A DNA stretch of 64,000 nucleotides from NCBI GenBank assembly GCA_905116865.2, contig CAJHNH020004846.1, positions 386,999 through 450,998 of the forward strand, given 5' to 3'. The position numbers were made by a program, and so were the translations under genes. The DNA comes from Candidula unifasciata (taxonomy: Eukaryota; Mollusca; Gastropoda; Stylommatophora; Geomitridae). Below the pieces are notes generated by a model. The model made no database searches. It was not told the DNA's origin and was given only the letters and a program-made list of their open reading frames with translations. Shown here piece by piece: positions 1-10,859 of this stretch. Position 1 is the stretch's first letter. The number at the start of each line of letters is the position of its first letter.

Positions 1-190
1 ACTGTCTTTATTGTGACACTTTAGTTATATAAACAACATCAGTGGTATTCTGAATGGCTGCTGTTTTAGCTCCATGGTTACATACTATTGAGGTCGCGTT
101 ATGTTCTTTATCTCCATTTATTTGTTAACTGGTTCTAGTGTCTGTAACTGCCACTTGGCTTCTAGTGCTGTCTGGTACTAATGGCTCTAA
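1..190. other. Unassigned sequence left of the solo LTR
   Basis: No open frame, RNA gene or repeat family was recognised here. It is the left flank of a solo-LTR insertion and continues to the right of it at 1003. Confidence 0.5.
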
Positions 191-1002
191 CATCTTGTCA
201 CAACCCTATCAAGTACAGTCAGTGTACCACACCGTGTTGACGTGACACTCTAGGGTTGACACAAAGGTCAGGGCCGTGACTGGTCAAGTCCGTTCTGTGA
301 TCGCACGGCGAAACCAGCGCTCAGGATAAAGCAAGAAAGACTGAACTGTGTTGTAGTAACACGATGACTGCTTTTGGGACTGAGCTGGTGAACGGGGTCA
401 AGAGACACGGGGGAGAGAGAACAGGAGATTCGGTGTGCGTCGGTCAGGAAGAGAGGACGTTTAGCAAGACAGTTATGTTATAGTATTAGAGTTAGGATAT
501 TTCTGTTAGTGACTGGATAGTTTAAGTTATAGTATTAGAGTTAGGATATATTTCTGTTAGTGACTGGATAGTTTATGTACAGTTTTGTGTTAGGATAGGA
601 TAGTTCTTGTGTAGAGTATTTATGTCAATGTGCTGTGAGAGAGTGGCTAACCTTGACACTCTGACCCTGCACTGACAGAGACTGTGACAGTTTGGTTGGG
701 TCAGCGTGGCGATAGAAGAGAGCGTATCCTGCCGGGTTGTGGTTTGTACACCAGAAGATTGCCTGTCGCACGTACTGGGGACGGGGCGATTGTTAAGCCC
801 GTTCAGCCAGAGGGTCCAGGAAATAGGTGGCCACACGGCGGGAAGTCAACTGTCTATGTATTACCTGTACTTCCAATAAAGATTGTCGTGTGTGCTCTGT
901 GTGCGTTCGGGTTCAGTGTGTGTTAAAGGTTAGTCTGTCTGTCATAGGCCCAGTTACGAGCCATAGACCAGCAAGGTCATACCAGAGGTCTGTGACACAT
1001 CT
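191..1002 (+). mobile_element. Solo LTR (196-997) with 5-bp target-site duplication
   Basis: The repeat begins TGTCACA at 196 and ends TGTGACA at 997, a perfect 7-bp terminal inverted repeat with the usual TG...CA ends. CATCT flanks it on both sides (191-195 and 998-1002), the 5-bp duplication expected of Ty3/Gypsy integrases. A polyadenylation signal AATAAA lies at 875-880, which gives the plus orientation. It is homologous to the LTRs at 1738 and 9379 but has an extra internal repeat near 480-560 and many substitutions, so it is a related older or sister copy. No internal region remains, as expected after LTR-LTR recombination. Confidence 0.9.
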
Positions 1003-1737
1003 CAATAGTGTTTCTGTCTGATGTGTCTATCAACCATGGATCCATGTATCTTGTCCATTGTCTCTATAGCTCGATTTCTTGTTTCATGTCTTCTTTCTAG
1101 TGTCTGTCTTCAAAACTCCATGTGACTGGCTCCTCTTCCTTTAGTATTGAGCTGGCATCTCCACAACTGTGAGGGTCCGTGAGACTAGTCCCTCGTCCTC
1201 AACGGCTAAGGTTGCCAAAGTGGTTTCTTACCCACTATTTCTACTGAAATGCTGGAATGCATGGCATGTGTTTTCTACTCACTATTGCTTCTAGAAGGTT
1301 CTAGTATGGCTCAACTAGTTGACCTTCTAGAAGTCTTCCAGAACTTTCAGAAAACGAGTGTGTCAAGACTGTCTCTCTTTGATATGACATGTCAACGATT
1401 ACATCAGATGCTATTTATATAACAAGGTTATTCATTTGCAAATATCTCTGCTAATAAACAAATCATGGTTCTAGAAAAGAATGTCAAGGTTGTCAAAACT
1501 TGTTGATTTGTCTAATTATGCACAATATCCCAACTCCTGACAAGCAAGTGATGACGTTTCCCTGTTACAATGGGCCACATTTCGTTCCTCTGACTGGCAG
1601 CCTTAGGCAATCTTGTAAGATAGGCGCTGGTATTTTGCTTTGGTTCGCAACAACAAATGTATTTGTACTAACTTTGTGTTAACAATGCCAGACATGGACG
1701 GCCCTAGAAAAAAAGATAAATGCAAAATTACAATATG
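1003..1737. other. Unassigned sequence between solo LTR and Gypsy element
   Basis: No coding sequence or repeat family was recognised. Short frames near 1500-1846 show no motif and partly overlap the LTR. The sequence ends abruptly where homology to the 5' LTR starts at about 1738. Confidence 0.45.
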
Positions 1738-2477
1738 GTCAGTGTACCACACCGTAAGGTGTGCACCCAGGGTTGACACAGAGGTCAGGGCCGTCACTGG
1801 TCAAGTCCGTTCTGTGATCGCACGGCGAAACCAGCGCTCAGGATAAAGCAAGAAAGCTTGAACTGTGTTTTAGTAACACGATGACTGCTTCTGGGACTGA
1901 GCTGGTGAACGGGGTTAAGAGACACGAGGTAGAAGGAAGAAGAAGGACATTCGGTGTGCGTCAGTCAGGAAGAGAGGACGTTTAGTGACTGGATAGTTTA
2001 TGTTATAGTATTAAAGTTAGGATATATTTCTGTTAGTGACTGGATAGTTTATGTACAGTTTTTGTGTTAGGATAGGATAGTTCTTGTGTAGAGTATTTAT
2101 GTATATGTGCTGTGAGAGAGTGGCTAACCTGGACACTCTGACCCTGCACTAAGACAGAGACTGTGACAGTTTGATTGGGTCAGCGTGGCGATAGAAGAGA
2201 GCGTATCCTGCCGGATTGTGGTTTGTACACCAGAGTATTGCCTGTCGCACGTACTGGGGACGGGGCGATTGTAAAGCCCGTCCAGCCAGAGGGTCCAGGC
2301 AATAGGTGGCCACACGGCGGGAAGTCAACTGTCTATGTATTACCTGTACTTCCAATAAAGATTGTCGTGTGTGCTCTGTGTGCGTTCGGGTTCAGTGTGT
2401 GTTGTAGGTTAGTCTGTCTGTCATAGGCCTAGTTAGCGAGCCACGGACCGGCAAGGTCATACCAGAGGTTTGTGACA
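1738..2477 (+). repeat. 5' LTR of the Gypsy element, 5' truncated
   Basis: It aligns nearly base for base with 9402-10129. It starts inside the LTR (GTCAGTGTACC) and lacks the TGTCACAACCC beginning present at 196 and 9379. It ends with the proper TGTGACA at 2471-2477. A polyadenylation signal AATAAA lies at 2354-2359. The promoter is presumed to lie upstream of that signal, but no clear TATA box was identified. Confidence 0.9.
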
Positions 2478-2482
2478 GATTA

Positions 2483-2504
2483 TGGGGGCGTTCGTCCTTG
2501 GGAA
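2483..2504 (+). promoter_or_regulatory. Primer-binding-like site
   Basis: Five bases after the 5' LTR comes TGGGGGC followed by a CGTCC-containing segment. This resembles the 3'-end complement of tRNA-Pro used as primer by many LTR elements, with small insertions. The offset and imperfect match leave the primer assignment uncertain. Confidence 0.45.
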
Positions 2505-3871
2505 TTGAATCGATAGTAGTAGCTAGATAGGAATAGTTGTCCGCGTTAATTGTGAACCCAATGTGCTTGTATTTATTTGTCTAAATAGGAGACATAGATT
2601 AGTTTGTATGTTTAGCTGACTGATTTATTTTTCTTTAAGTTTTGTCGTTCACTATTGTAGGGCTAACGTGATTGAGTTAATCCCTTAATTTTGATGTTGC
2701 TATCGAGTAAGTTTGTGATGGCGTAGCTGAGTTAATTCTCTTAAATATTGCATCGTTGTTCGGGCCTACTCTTAATTTTTGATAGCGACATCGGGGTTGG
2801 CTTGGGTCACTCGTAGCGCTATAAAGTGATAGTTTGTTTTCGTTTTCGTATTTGTTCCGACGGAATGTAATTAATAATGACTAAATGTGATAGGGCTGCG
2901 TTTGCGTCGTGACAAGTTAGTGACGTAGAGGAGAAATAGTTTGACGGACAGTAAAAAGTGTGAGGAAGGTCAAGATTGTGTGCTGTTGTGTGGTTTCTGC
3001 CGACACCGATCAACCGAGGCCTGTCGTCTCGGTCATCATCATCATCATCCTCATCATTCTTTCTGTGGGAGGCCAAGAATCAAGGACTGGAGAGAAGATA
3101 AGTTTGTTTTGCTTTTGGTGTATTGTTGTGGTCTGTTCTCCAGCCCTCGAGGGTTCTACGCAATTGTATTTGAGCCCCTGGCACCGTTCATTGTCCTTCT
3201 CATTTCTCGTCTGTCCTATTCATCATTTACGTTATTTTTGGTGGGTGGTTGGCAGGGCTAGTCTTGTGTTGTCCCTAGTTGTCTAGTGTTGCTAGGATTA
3301 ACATAAGATTACGTGTCAGCTATATTGCGATTCTAGTCTCGTCTGCAACTCGTTGTGCAGCCGGGTCTATTGTCAAGATATATGCTTGTAGCGTCTTGTT
3401 TGTAAATAGTTATTGTCCAATCGTTGTGCTTTCTTGTCAATAAGTGTTCATCTAGTAGTACGTTATCGTTCGTGCGTGTACCGTCTTATTTAGAGGTCAA
3501 TAATTTCTTCAAGGTGTTTTCGTGTGAGAATTTGTTTTCCACGTAGTGATACCAGTGCCGTTCATTTTTGTATTAAATTTTTTTTTTTGCACACATCATC
3601 ATCCCTCATTCGTAAATTGTAACGAATAAGTTTCGGTGACCGATCCCTTTTTTGTATCGGAACAGTCCAAATTGTTCCATAAAAATTGTTATTGTATTGC
3701 ATTTATTACGTTGCTATATTATCTGCATTGTTTTCACTGGTTTCCTGGCTTGCCACTTGTATTTTTTTAGTATTTTTGTTCGTGGCAGCTACGGTTAGTC
3801 AGGTGATTTTTGTTGAGTTTTTGGTTGTTGATTATTATTTTGAACGAAAGATCATTGTTATTGTAATTAAG
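2505..3871 (+). other. Leader of the Gypsy element
   Basis: About 1.37 kb lies between the LTR and the gag start. Short open stretches occur (2941-3286) but have no recognisable domain, and a CAT-repeat tract sits at 3034-3058. It is probably an untranslated leader with the packaging region, inferred from position only. Confidence 0.5.
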
Positions 3872-5260
3872 ATGTCGAGTCTATCTGAGTTCCTCGAGAT
3901 GGCAAAACAGCATGGTCTGACTGGCGAGAAAGCGCTAGAATGGGCAGACAAGAAATATGCCGATCTTCAAGAGAGAAAAGACAGAGCTGACGAGAGAGAA
4001 CTCAAGAAATTGGAACTAGAAGCCGCTAGTAAACTAAAGGAGATCGAGGCTATTAACATAGAAAAACAGTTAGAAGCCCAGAAGAAAACAAAGGAGATTG
4101 AGGCTATTAACCTAGAAAAACAGCTGGAAGCCCAAGCGGCATTAAAAGACAAAGAAGTAGCAGCTCAAGCGGCATTAAAAACAACAGGAGTTATCTGCGA
4201 TGGCTGAGAGAGACAGGGTACAGTTGTTGATCAAGGATAAGGAACTAGAACACACCTCTATATTGAGACAAAAAGAGATGATATGCAATTCAGACCTAGA
4301 GAAAGAAAGGCTGGTGATGGAACTAAAGGCCAAAGAGATAGAAGCAACTAGAGATGCGGAGGTGCAGATGCGTAAGGCTGAGTTAAAGGCTGCTGAACCT
4401 TCTTTCAAAAAGTACCAGGGCCTAATAAAATTTTTTACACAGGGTGATTCCATATCTGCTTGGACACAAAATTTTGAATGTATGGTCAATCACTATGAGG
4501 TCCCTTTTAAAGAGTGGTCACTCATTTACCGAAAACATTTAGGGGGGGAACCTTTGAAATTACTAGAGACAATCCCTACTGAAAAACTTGAGGATTATTA
4601 CTTTGTCAGGGATAGAATTCTCCAACATTTCTCCCTAGATGAGGAATCTTACAGAAATACCTTTAAAAATTTGATTCCGAAAGCTGAACAGACATTTCTG
4701 GATTACATGTCTGAGGTGGTATCCACTTTTGACAAGTGGGTAACATCGGCGAAAGTGAACAAATCATACGATTTGTTAAAAGATCTTTTGATAAGAGACA
4801 AGGTGTTGTCAAGTGTCCCGAGCAGCATGAAGACGTTTTTGATTGAGCAAAAACCTGAAACAGTAAAGCAGATGGAAGATGCAGGTGCTGCATACTGGAA
4901 TGCACACAGAAACATTTTTAGTTTCAATAAGGGTGCAGACATCAGCTACGGAGCTGCAGTACAACCTGTATACAGGAAAAAGCAATATACTCAGAAGAAA
5001 GGAGAATACTCAAGAGAGTACAAGAGTTACAGACCTATGAGAGATAAAGGTCAAATAGTTACATGCCTTTACTGTAAGAGATCATGGCAGTGGTGCGAAA
5101 TGAATCCGAGGTATGAAGATCATTTTCGTAAGAGAGAGAAAGCAATGCATGAGAAAAGTTCAGTAAACTACCCACTCCAGTGTGTGCGACTCGATTGATC
5201 ATTTACAAAAAGACTGTAAGATGAGAAGAAGACAGCATCAGAGTGCGGCTGCAGAAATAT
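3872..5260 (+). pseudogene. gag of the Gypsy element, frameshifted
   Basis: The start chosen is the ATG at 3872 (MSSLSEFLEMAKQHGLTG), which begins the N-terminal helix typical of gag in this clade. A highly charged coiled coil with repeated KEIEAI and LEKQLEAQ motifs follows. Near 4180, within an A-run, the frame shifts by one base and continues as AERDRVQLLIKDKELEH. The capsid region (about 4400-4900) has the FKEWSLIYRKHLGGEPLKLL and LLKDLLIRDKVL motifs of SCAN-like retrotransposon gag. The zinc knuckle is broken: CLYC occurs at 5063-5076 and the HLQKDCKMRR half at about 5200-5230 in another frame after a stop. The protein would be the structural nucleocapsid; this copy is not translatable as one chain. 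Confidence 0.82.
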
Positions 5261-5439
5261 CTGACAGTGGCAGTGACTCTGGAAGTAGGTTCTCTGATGG
5301 GAGTATGGCAGATGTACCTACAGCAAATTCAGCTGAGCTTGTGAACTTCTCTGACACAGGATGCCAGACCTACAGAGGGTTTAATGAAGAGGGTAATCTG
5401 ACCTGTGGTCACAGTGAGATAGGGGATGCAAATGCGGTA

Positions 5440-5860
5440 ACGAGTTTCGATGGCCAGCTGAAGTTCACGAAAGGGGTAGTTAATGGAAAAGTAGTGACAA
5501 TTTTACGGGATTCTGGGTCGACAGTTTTTGGTATAAGAGAAAGTCTAGTGAATGCGTGTGATTTGACGGGGTGAACATATTGTATGTCGAACCTTTTCAG
5601 GGAAGAAAGAAAAGTATGATTTGGCATGGGCCAATCTAAAATCAGCTCACTGCACAGGTAGAACAAAATTTGCAGTGCTGGCAGACCCTGTTGCTGATAT
5701 TATCCTTGGCAACTGTAAAAATGTAAAGGATGTCTCTGAAAGTGAGATAATCGAGTGGCAGAGGGACAACATAACTTGCAATGTTGTAACTGGACAGCAG
5801 TCCGTGAGAGAGAGTGATGTGAATGAAAGTGTATGTATGCTGTCAGAAAAAATATTTTAA
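5440..5860 (+). pseudogene. Retropepsin (aspartic protease) remnant
   Basis: A short open frame reads through VTILRDSGSTVFGIRESLV, the active-site loop of a retropepsin with DSG in place of the commoner DTG. It stops at 5572. After a frame change, the flap and C-terminal part can be followed (TGRTKFAVLADPVADIILGN, about 5655-5712), matching the ILGN motif at the end of the protease fold in Gypsy elements. It would process the gag-pol polyprotein in the particle. The split frame means it is inactive here. Confidence 0.75.
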
Positions 5861-5880
5861 CTGTCAACACATCAACTCAA

Positions 5881-6592
5881 ACAAACCTTTCAGAGAATTT
5901 CTACACAAATAAAACAATTGAAATCTCTCCCGATAATGTTTATTCGGAAGAACTGTTACCAATCCCTTCTAAACCAACTGACAAATTAGTGGTTGAGGAG
6001 TTCCATAATAGAACTGTCATTCCTGACTCTAATGTAGTTGATACGACAGATATTCTCTTGTCTGTCTGTACAAGACTTACCTGCAACCAAACAAACCCTT
6101 ACACCTAAGATAATTACGTGCCAGTAGTGCTACCCAACAAATTTCAGAAACATCTACACAGAAAGCTGAAATTGATAATGTTCTCTCTGATGTGCCAGGC
6201 AGATGTACACACATTTACCAGCATCTACAATTAATAATCAACAAAAAACAAACCTTTCAGAGAATTTCTACACAAATAAAACAATTGAAATCTCTCCCGA
6301 TAATGTTTATTCGGAAGAACTGTTACCAATCCCTTCTAAACCAACTGACAAATTAGTGGTTGAGGAGTTCCATAATAGAACTGTCATTCCTGACTCTAAT
6401 GTAGTTGATACGACAGATATTCTCTTGTCTGTCCTACAAGACTTACCTGCAACCAAACAAACCCTTACACCTAATATTACCCAACAAATTTCAGAAACAT
6501 CTACACAGAAAGCTGAAATTGATAATGTTCTCTCTGATGTGCCAGGCAGATGTACACACATTTACCAGCATCTACAATTAATAATCAACAAA
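5881..6592 (+). repeat. Internal tandem duplication, offset 367 bp
   Basis: Positions 5881-6247 are repeated almost exactly at 6248-6592. The first copy contains a roughly 22-bp insertion after CCTAA (near 6107) and a small change near 6067, both disrupting its frame; the second copy stays open into the pol remnant. The duplication lies between the protease and the RT/RNase H remnant, where the catalytic RT should be. Confidence 0.9.
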
Positions 6593-6639
6593 CCGGTCAA
6601 AATAAAACATACTTTATTATTTCTGATACTGCAATGTAT

Positions 6640-7321
6640 ACTGTTGACATGTGCATGTTTATTAATGATGCCTTATAGATTATCTGATGTTCAAGGAATA
6701 CAACATTTTGGATTTACAGATCTTCCCAAAATTTTGAATCTTAAAAACTCCACCAACAATAAGGAGATCCGAAGCTTACTCGACCTCATCAATCATTACA
6801 ACCAATTTACCTTGAACATTATCCAGGAAAATGTATTTTTCACTAAACCATTAAAAAGGGAGCATTCCAATACAATTGAGTTGAACCGAGAACTAGATCA
6901 TACTTTCACCAAAATCAAGACTCTTTTCTCCAGTTCCCCTATTTTAAATCTGTCTAATATCATATTACCATTTGTTCTCAGATATCATACCAGTGGTACG
7001 GCAGTTGCGGTATGTCTGATGCAGTGGGATGGCGAGATGTTACACCCAAACTGCTGTGTGAGCAGTAGGTTGTCTCCAGCCCAGGTACACTATGTACAGT
7101 GTCTTGCAGTGATTGTCTGTGTGACAAGACTCAATCGTTACCTCCTGGGCAGACTTTTTGTCCTACAATCAGATAACCAGCCATTGCTCGTCATTAAGTC
7201 TGGTGCCCCAAAGAACATTCGTATAACCAGATGGGCACTACCACTGCAAGATTTCCAATTCACAATCACTTACAACAAGGGCAACAGCAACAACCTGGCT
7301 GACTTATTAAGCCGGCTGTAA
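6640..7321 (+). pseudogene. pol remnant: RT connection and RNase H
   Basis: The open frame ending at 7321 contains the Ty3/Gypsy tether and RNase H start: SSSPILNLSN, PFVLRYHTSGTAVAV, SRLSPAQVHYVQCLAVIVCV, RYLLGRLFVLQSDNQPL, then ITRWALPLQDFQFTITY and NNLADLLSRL. The first catalytic Asp of RNase H (normally in TDAS) is His in RYHTSG, so the enzyme would be dead. The RT palm with its YxDD motif, and the whole integrase, are absent. The frame upstream (from 6203) is the duplicated spacer, not RT. Confidence 0.85.
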
Positions 7322-7849
7322 AACTATTGATTGCCTAGTGGTATCCTGAAACTGACAGTCTGGTACCTTCAGAAATTTAAAGACTGTGTGAAACATTGTC
7401 TTCATATATTCATGCCTTCTTGAATGACTAGAAACTGTCTCATAACGGAATTCTACACCAAGTTTCATAGATCCAGTTGTCAAGTAGCAGTGTATACAAG
7501 TACTGTTCTAGCCTAAAACCAGTGAACTGAACAATCGTAAAAGATTACCCAACAGGAAGATAGAGGTGATGATCATTCTAAGGACTTCAGCAGAATGGAA
7601 AATGTGATGTATGAAAGAAGAGTGTAATTGGAATAAAAGGGAATGAATGTATAGAATAGAAGTCTATGTTGTGATTGTCATATTATAAGTTAATCTTATT
7701 ATGTTCATCTTTAATATAATATATGTTGTATGGATTATATATGTTTTATATGTTCTGTATCTGCTATATGTTGTATATGTATGTTTCATGTATATTATTT
7801 GGTTTTGAATTGATAAGTTTATTCATACAATTTCATTTGCACAATTTTT

Positions 7850-8215
7850 ATTTGTATATTTTTCTTATTTATTTTGATTTGTAACTTTTGTGTTGATATC
7901 TATGATGAGTAATTTATCTAAATTTATTTTTCTTATTTATTTTGATTTGTAATTATTGTGTTGGTATCTATGATGAGTAATTCATCGGTATTTATTTTTC
8001 TTATTTATTTTGATTTGTAACTATTGAGATGGTAATTTTTATAAAAGGGAAATAATTTTGTTTATAAAAGGGAAATAAGTTTGAAAATTATTTCATGTAT
8101 ATTTTGCTTATTTATTTTGATTTGTAATTTTTATTGTTTTGTTGGAATGAATATAGTGTAATGATATAGTTTTTGTTTGTGAAATTATTATGTATGTATT
8201 TTGCTTATTTATTTT
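7850..8215. repeat. AT-rich minisatellite, about 68-bp unit
   Basis: The phrase CTTATTTATTTTGATTTGTAA recurs near 7865, 7933, 8000 and 8107, with the intervening ATCTATGATGAGTAATT also repeated. Units drift toward the right end. Confidence 0.7.
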
Positions 8216-8716
8216 CAGTGTAAAAATTATTTGTGGGACAATCCATTTGGATTCTACAAATATATTTTATTTTATTTTCTTTGCTAAAGATTTTTGTTAG
8301 ATTACATAAGTAATGGTTAATTGTTTGATTTGCAATCATTTTTGTTTTATAAATTTTCGAATTGCAATAATAATATTCTTCGGTTTTTTTTTTTGAAACT
8401 TAATCTGAAATCCATTATTTTTTATTAAAAGTTTCAATGAGTTTAATATTAACTGAGTGTCCTATGTGCACTAAATGTAATTGTTAAAGTATATGTTAGA
8501 CAATAGTGCATTATAGTAGATAGTTTTGTAAACTAGTAGACTTTAAAATAACTGACAATTTAGTTTGGCAGTAAAATGAACTTTTTTTTTTTTTTTTTTT
8601 TCTCTTTTAATTGTTTATTTTGCTTTCTAAAATTGATGATTGACAGTTTAAATGAAAGTTAGATTGTACTTTTACAAGGGCACTCACATGGAGAGTTAAT
8701 GATGTTGTAACTAATA

Positions 8717-9031
8717 ATGCATATATGGAGATTGCATTTGAGGAGTAGCACTATCCTTGGAGGATGGGAGTGTGTCCAACTGGCCACAGATTTGTTTACT
8801 GCCTATTTTGCACTGTGGGTCATATGGGGTGATTTGTGTCTTGGCAGGTACTGCGGATTCGCGGACACATTATACGACTGTAGGTCGGGGAGTCAGGTCA
8901 TGACTCCTTTTCACAACCATGGACAAGCCTTTGTGGAGATAGTCCATGACGCCCACTGTTATAAATCACGGTGTCGTTGGTTAAACGGCTTGGGAGTGTA
9001 TACAGTGGCGTCTTACTTGCACAGTAAGTGA
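8717..9031 (+). CDS. Uncharacterised 104-codon frame in the Gypsy 3' region
   Basis: This frame begins MHIWRLHLRSS and ends LHSK. It is rich in Cys, Trp and aromatic residues (ICLGRYCGF-like and DAHCYKSRCRW segments) and sits where some Gypsy elements carry an extra gene. I recognise no domain, signal peptide or clear membrane span. It may be chance, a degraded third gene, or a captured fragment. Base composition is less AT-rich than its surroundings, the only hint that it is not random. Confidence 0.25.
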   Translation: MHIWRLHLRSSTILGGWECVQLATDLFTAYFALWVIWGDLCLGRYCGFADTLYDCRSGSQVMTPFHNHGQAFVEIVHDAHCYKSRCRWLNGLGVYTVASYLHSK

Positions 9032-9364
9032 AGTAAGGTGTAATTGGGTCCCGGACGATTTGAGTGTCCACCCAAATTATTATTTATATCATTACCCATA
9101 TGATTTGAAGGTGTAATGAGTAGTGACGTATTTGTGTCAAGGGCTGATACCATTTCTACCCATTAGGGAGGAGCTTACCCATTGAATGTATATACCCATT
9201 AAATATGTGCCAGATAGTTTGTCCTTAGGTGATTGACCCAAAAGTACATGACATATTTTTTTTTTTAGGTAACTAAATATTGACGATAAAATTTAAAAAC
9301 ATGACTGTACATGATGGCAGGCCATGCTTTGCTGATACTTGACTTTGTCAGGAAGTATCAGTTC

Positions 9365-9378
9365 AGAGGAAGGGTGAA
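9365..9378 (+). promoter_or_regulatory. Polypurine tract before the 3' LTR
   Basis: AGAGGAAGGGTGAA lies immediately before the TGTCACA start of the 3' LTR, the position and composition expected for the plus-strand primer of reverse transcription. Confidence 0.75.
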
Positions 9379-10129
9379 TGTCACAACCCTATTAAGTACA
9401 GTCAGTGTACCACACCGTAAGGTGTGCACCCAGGGTTGACACAGAGGTCAGGGCCGTCACTGGTCGAGTCCGTTCTGTGATCGCACGGCGAAACCAGCGC
9501 TCAGGATAAAGCAAGAAAGCTTGAACTGTGTTTTAGTAACACGATGACTGCTTCTGGGACTGAGCTGGTGAACGGGGTCAAGAGACACGAGGTAGAAGGA
9601 AGAAGACATTCGGTGTGCGTCGGTCAGGAAGAGAGGACGTTTAGTGACTGGATAGTTTATGTTATAGTATTAAAGTTAGGATATATTTCTGTTAGTGACT
9701 GGATAGTTTATGTACAGTTTTGTGTTAGGATAGGATAGTTCTTGTGTAGAGTATTTATGTATATGTGCTGTGAGAGAGTGGCTAACCTGGACACTCTGAC
9801 CCTGCACTAAGACAGAGACTGTGACAGTTTGATTGGGTCAGCGTGGCGATAGAAGAGAGCGTATCCTGCCGGATTGTGGTTTGTACACCAGAGTATTGCC
9901 TGTCGCACGTACTGGGGACGGGGCGATTGTAAAGCCCGTCCAGCCAGAGGGTCCAGGCAATAGGTGGCCACACGGCGGGAAGTCAACTGTCTATGTATTA
10001 CCTGTACTTCCAATAAAGATTGTCGTGTGTGCTCTGTGTGCGTTCGGGTTCAGTGTGTGTTGTAGGTTAGTCTGTCTGTCATAGGCCTAGTTAGCGAGCC
10101 ACGGACCGGCAAGGTCATACCAGAGGTTT
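9379..10129 (+). repeat. 3' LTR of the Gypsy element, 3' end clipped
   Basis: It starts with the full TGTCACAACCC beginning, contains AATAAA at 10012-10017 and matches the 5' LTR to CAGAGGTTT, after which the terminal GTGACA is replaced by unrelated sequence (TTCGGATTGG). Confidence 0.9.
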
Positions 10130-10279
10130 TTCGGATTGGTTCGGGGTATTTCTCAAAGCGAGACAGGTCAAAAGCCACTTGCCAGTCCGTCGCACAGTCA
10201 AATATGGATGGAGCGTTTTCGATTTTGTTTTAAGTTTGAAGGTTGACCAACGGATCAAAATCATGGCACACGGGTAGTA

Positions 10280-10622
10280 ACCCATAAGTGCTCCGTATTT
10301 CTTCTAACTCTGAGTCCGAAGGAGCCCAGCACAGCGCATAGGCTATGTGGCACCGGCGAGGATCCTGAAATACCTTACTTAGATTTTTAACTCCACATTT
10401 TGACCGGGCAGCTCCGTTACTCCATTTTTTTCGATTTTCAACTGCCGCGGAATTTTTTACGTGTGCAACAATGCACACGGGTGTCCGAGCTCACTACCTA
10501 GAGACCAGTGGGAATTACCAGAAGTCCAAGTCCACGTGAAAAGATCCCAGCCCTTACGGGGGATTGAACCCAGAACCTCTAGCACTCGAGGCGGAAACCA
10601 TGCCTCGAGACCACGCAGCGCC
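10280..10622 (-). mobile_element. tRNA-derived SINE, type A
   Basis: Read on the minus strand it begins GCGCTGCGTGGTCTCGAGG (box A-like) and continues to GGTTCTGGGTTCAATCCCC (box B-like). A body follows that matches the plus-strand copy at 41113-41425, including TGGTCTCTAGGTAGT, GTGTGCATTGTTGCACACG and a tail domain near CCTCGCCGGTGCCACA. Apparent frames on both strands here are SINE sequence, not genes. Confidence 0.8.
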
Positions 10623-10734
10623 CCTCCCTCGCGTCCTGCGATTTTGTTGAGAAAACCTTTAGAACTCTGCCCACACTTGAGGATCAGCACGGGAGGGACG
10701 TTAGGACTGGCCCTCGCGTTGGCCCTCATCCTCG

Positions 10735-10850
10735 CTTTCATAATCCCTAGATCAGGACTATTGAACTGGCGACCCTCATGCCAAATCTGGCCCGCAGAGG
10801 CCTCGACAATGGCCGGCGGATCACCTGCAACTTGTATTGGGTTACTGATT
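10735..10850 (-). mobile_element. hAT-type MITE fragment
   Basis: The minus strand reads GGCCTCTGCGGGCCAGATTTGGC followed by CAGTTCAATAGTCCTGAT. This is the same right-end theme seen in the element at 27836-28023 and at 53790-53880. Ends are not clear. Confidence 0.45.
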
Positions 10851-10859
10851 TTTCTATGC

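Larger units (their letters stand above)
7322..9364 (+). other. AT-rich 3' region of the Gypsy element
   Basis: Two kilobases without integrase or recognisable envelope. AT-rich tandem motifs fill 7850-8215, a T-run sits at 8581-8601, and one 104-codon frame occurs (8717-9031). The region probably arose by deletion of pol plus accumulation of non-coding sequence. Confidence 0.6.
1738..10129 (+). mobile_element. Defective Ty3/Gypsy-type LTR retrotransposon
   Basis: Two direct repeats of about 740-750 bp (1738-2477 and 9379-10129) enclose a leader, a coiled-coil gag, a retropepsin remnant and an RT-connection/RNase H remnant in the order gag-pro-pol. A purine-rich tract precedes the 3' LTR and a primer-binding-like site follows the 5' LTR. 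The RT catalytic core and the integrase are missing, and gag and pro are frameshifted, so it cannot move autonomously. By eye the LTRs differ by about three substitutions and two small indels, suggesting recent formation. The outer ends are odd: the 5' LTR lacks about the first 23 bases, the 3' LTR lacks its terminal GTGACA, and no target duplication is seen. Confidence 0.88.

Noticed and set aside
573..1021. Small frames on both strands inside the LTRs (also at 2124-2426 and 9782-10084)
   Set aside because: They repeat in every LTR copy, have no domain, and differ by frame between copies; they are by-products of LTR sequence.
2941..3286. Two overlapping frames of 106 and 108 codons in the Gypsy leader
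   Set aside because: No motif, overlapping frames, and a position in the untranslated leader; the gag start at 3872 is clearly supported.
3686..3871. Hydrophobic N-terminal extension of gag
   Set aside because: The family-typical start MSSLSEFLEMAK is at 3872. The extension lies in AT-rich leader and looks like chance.
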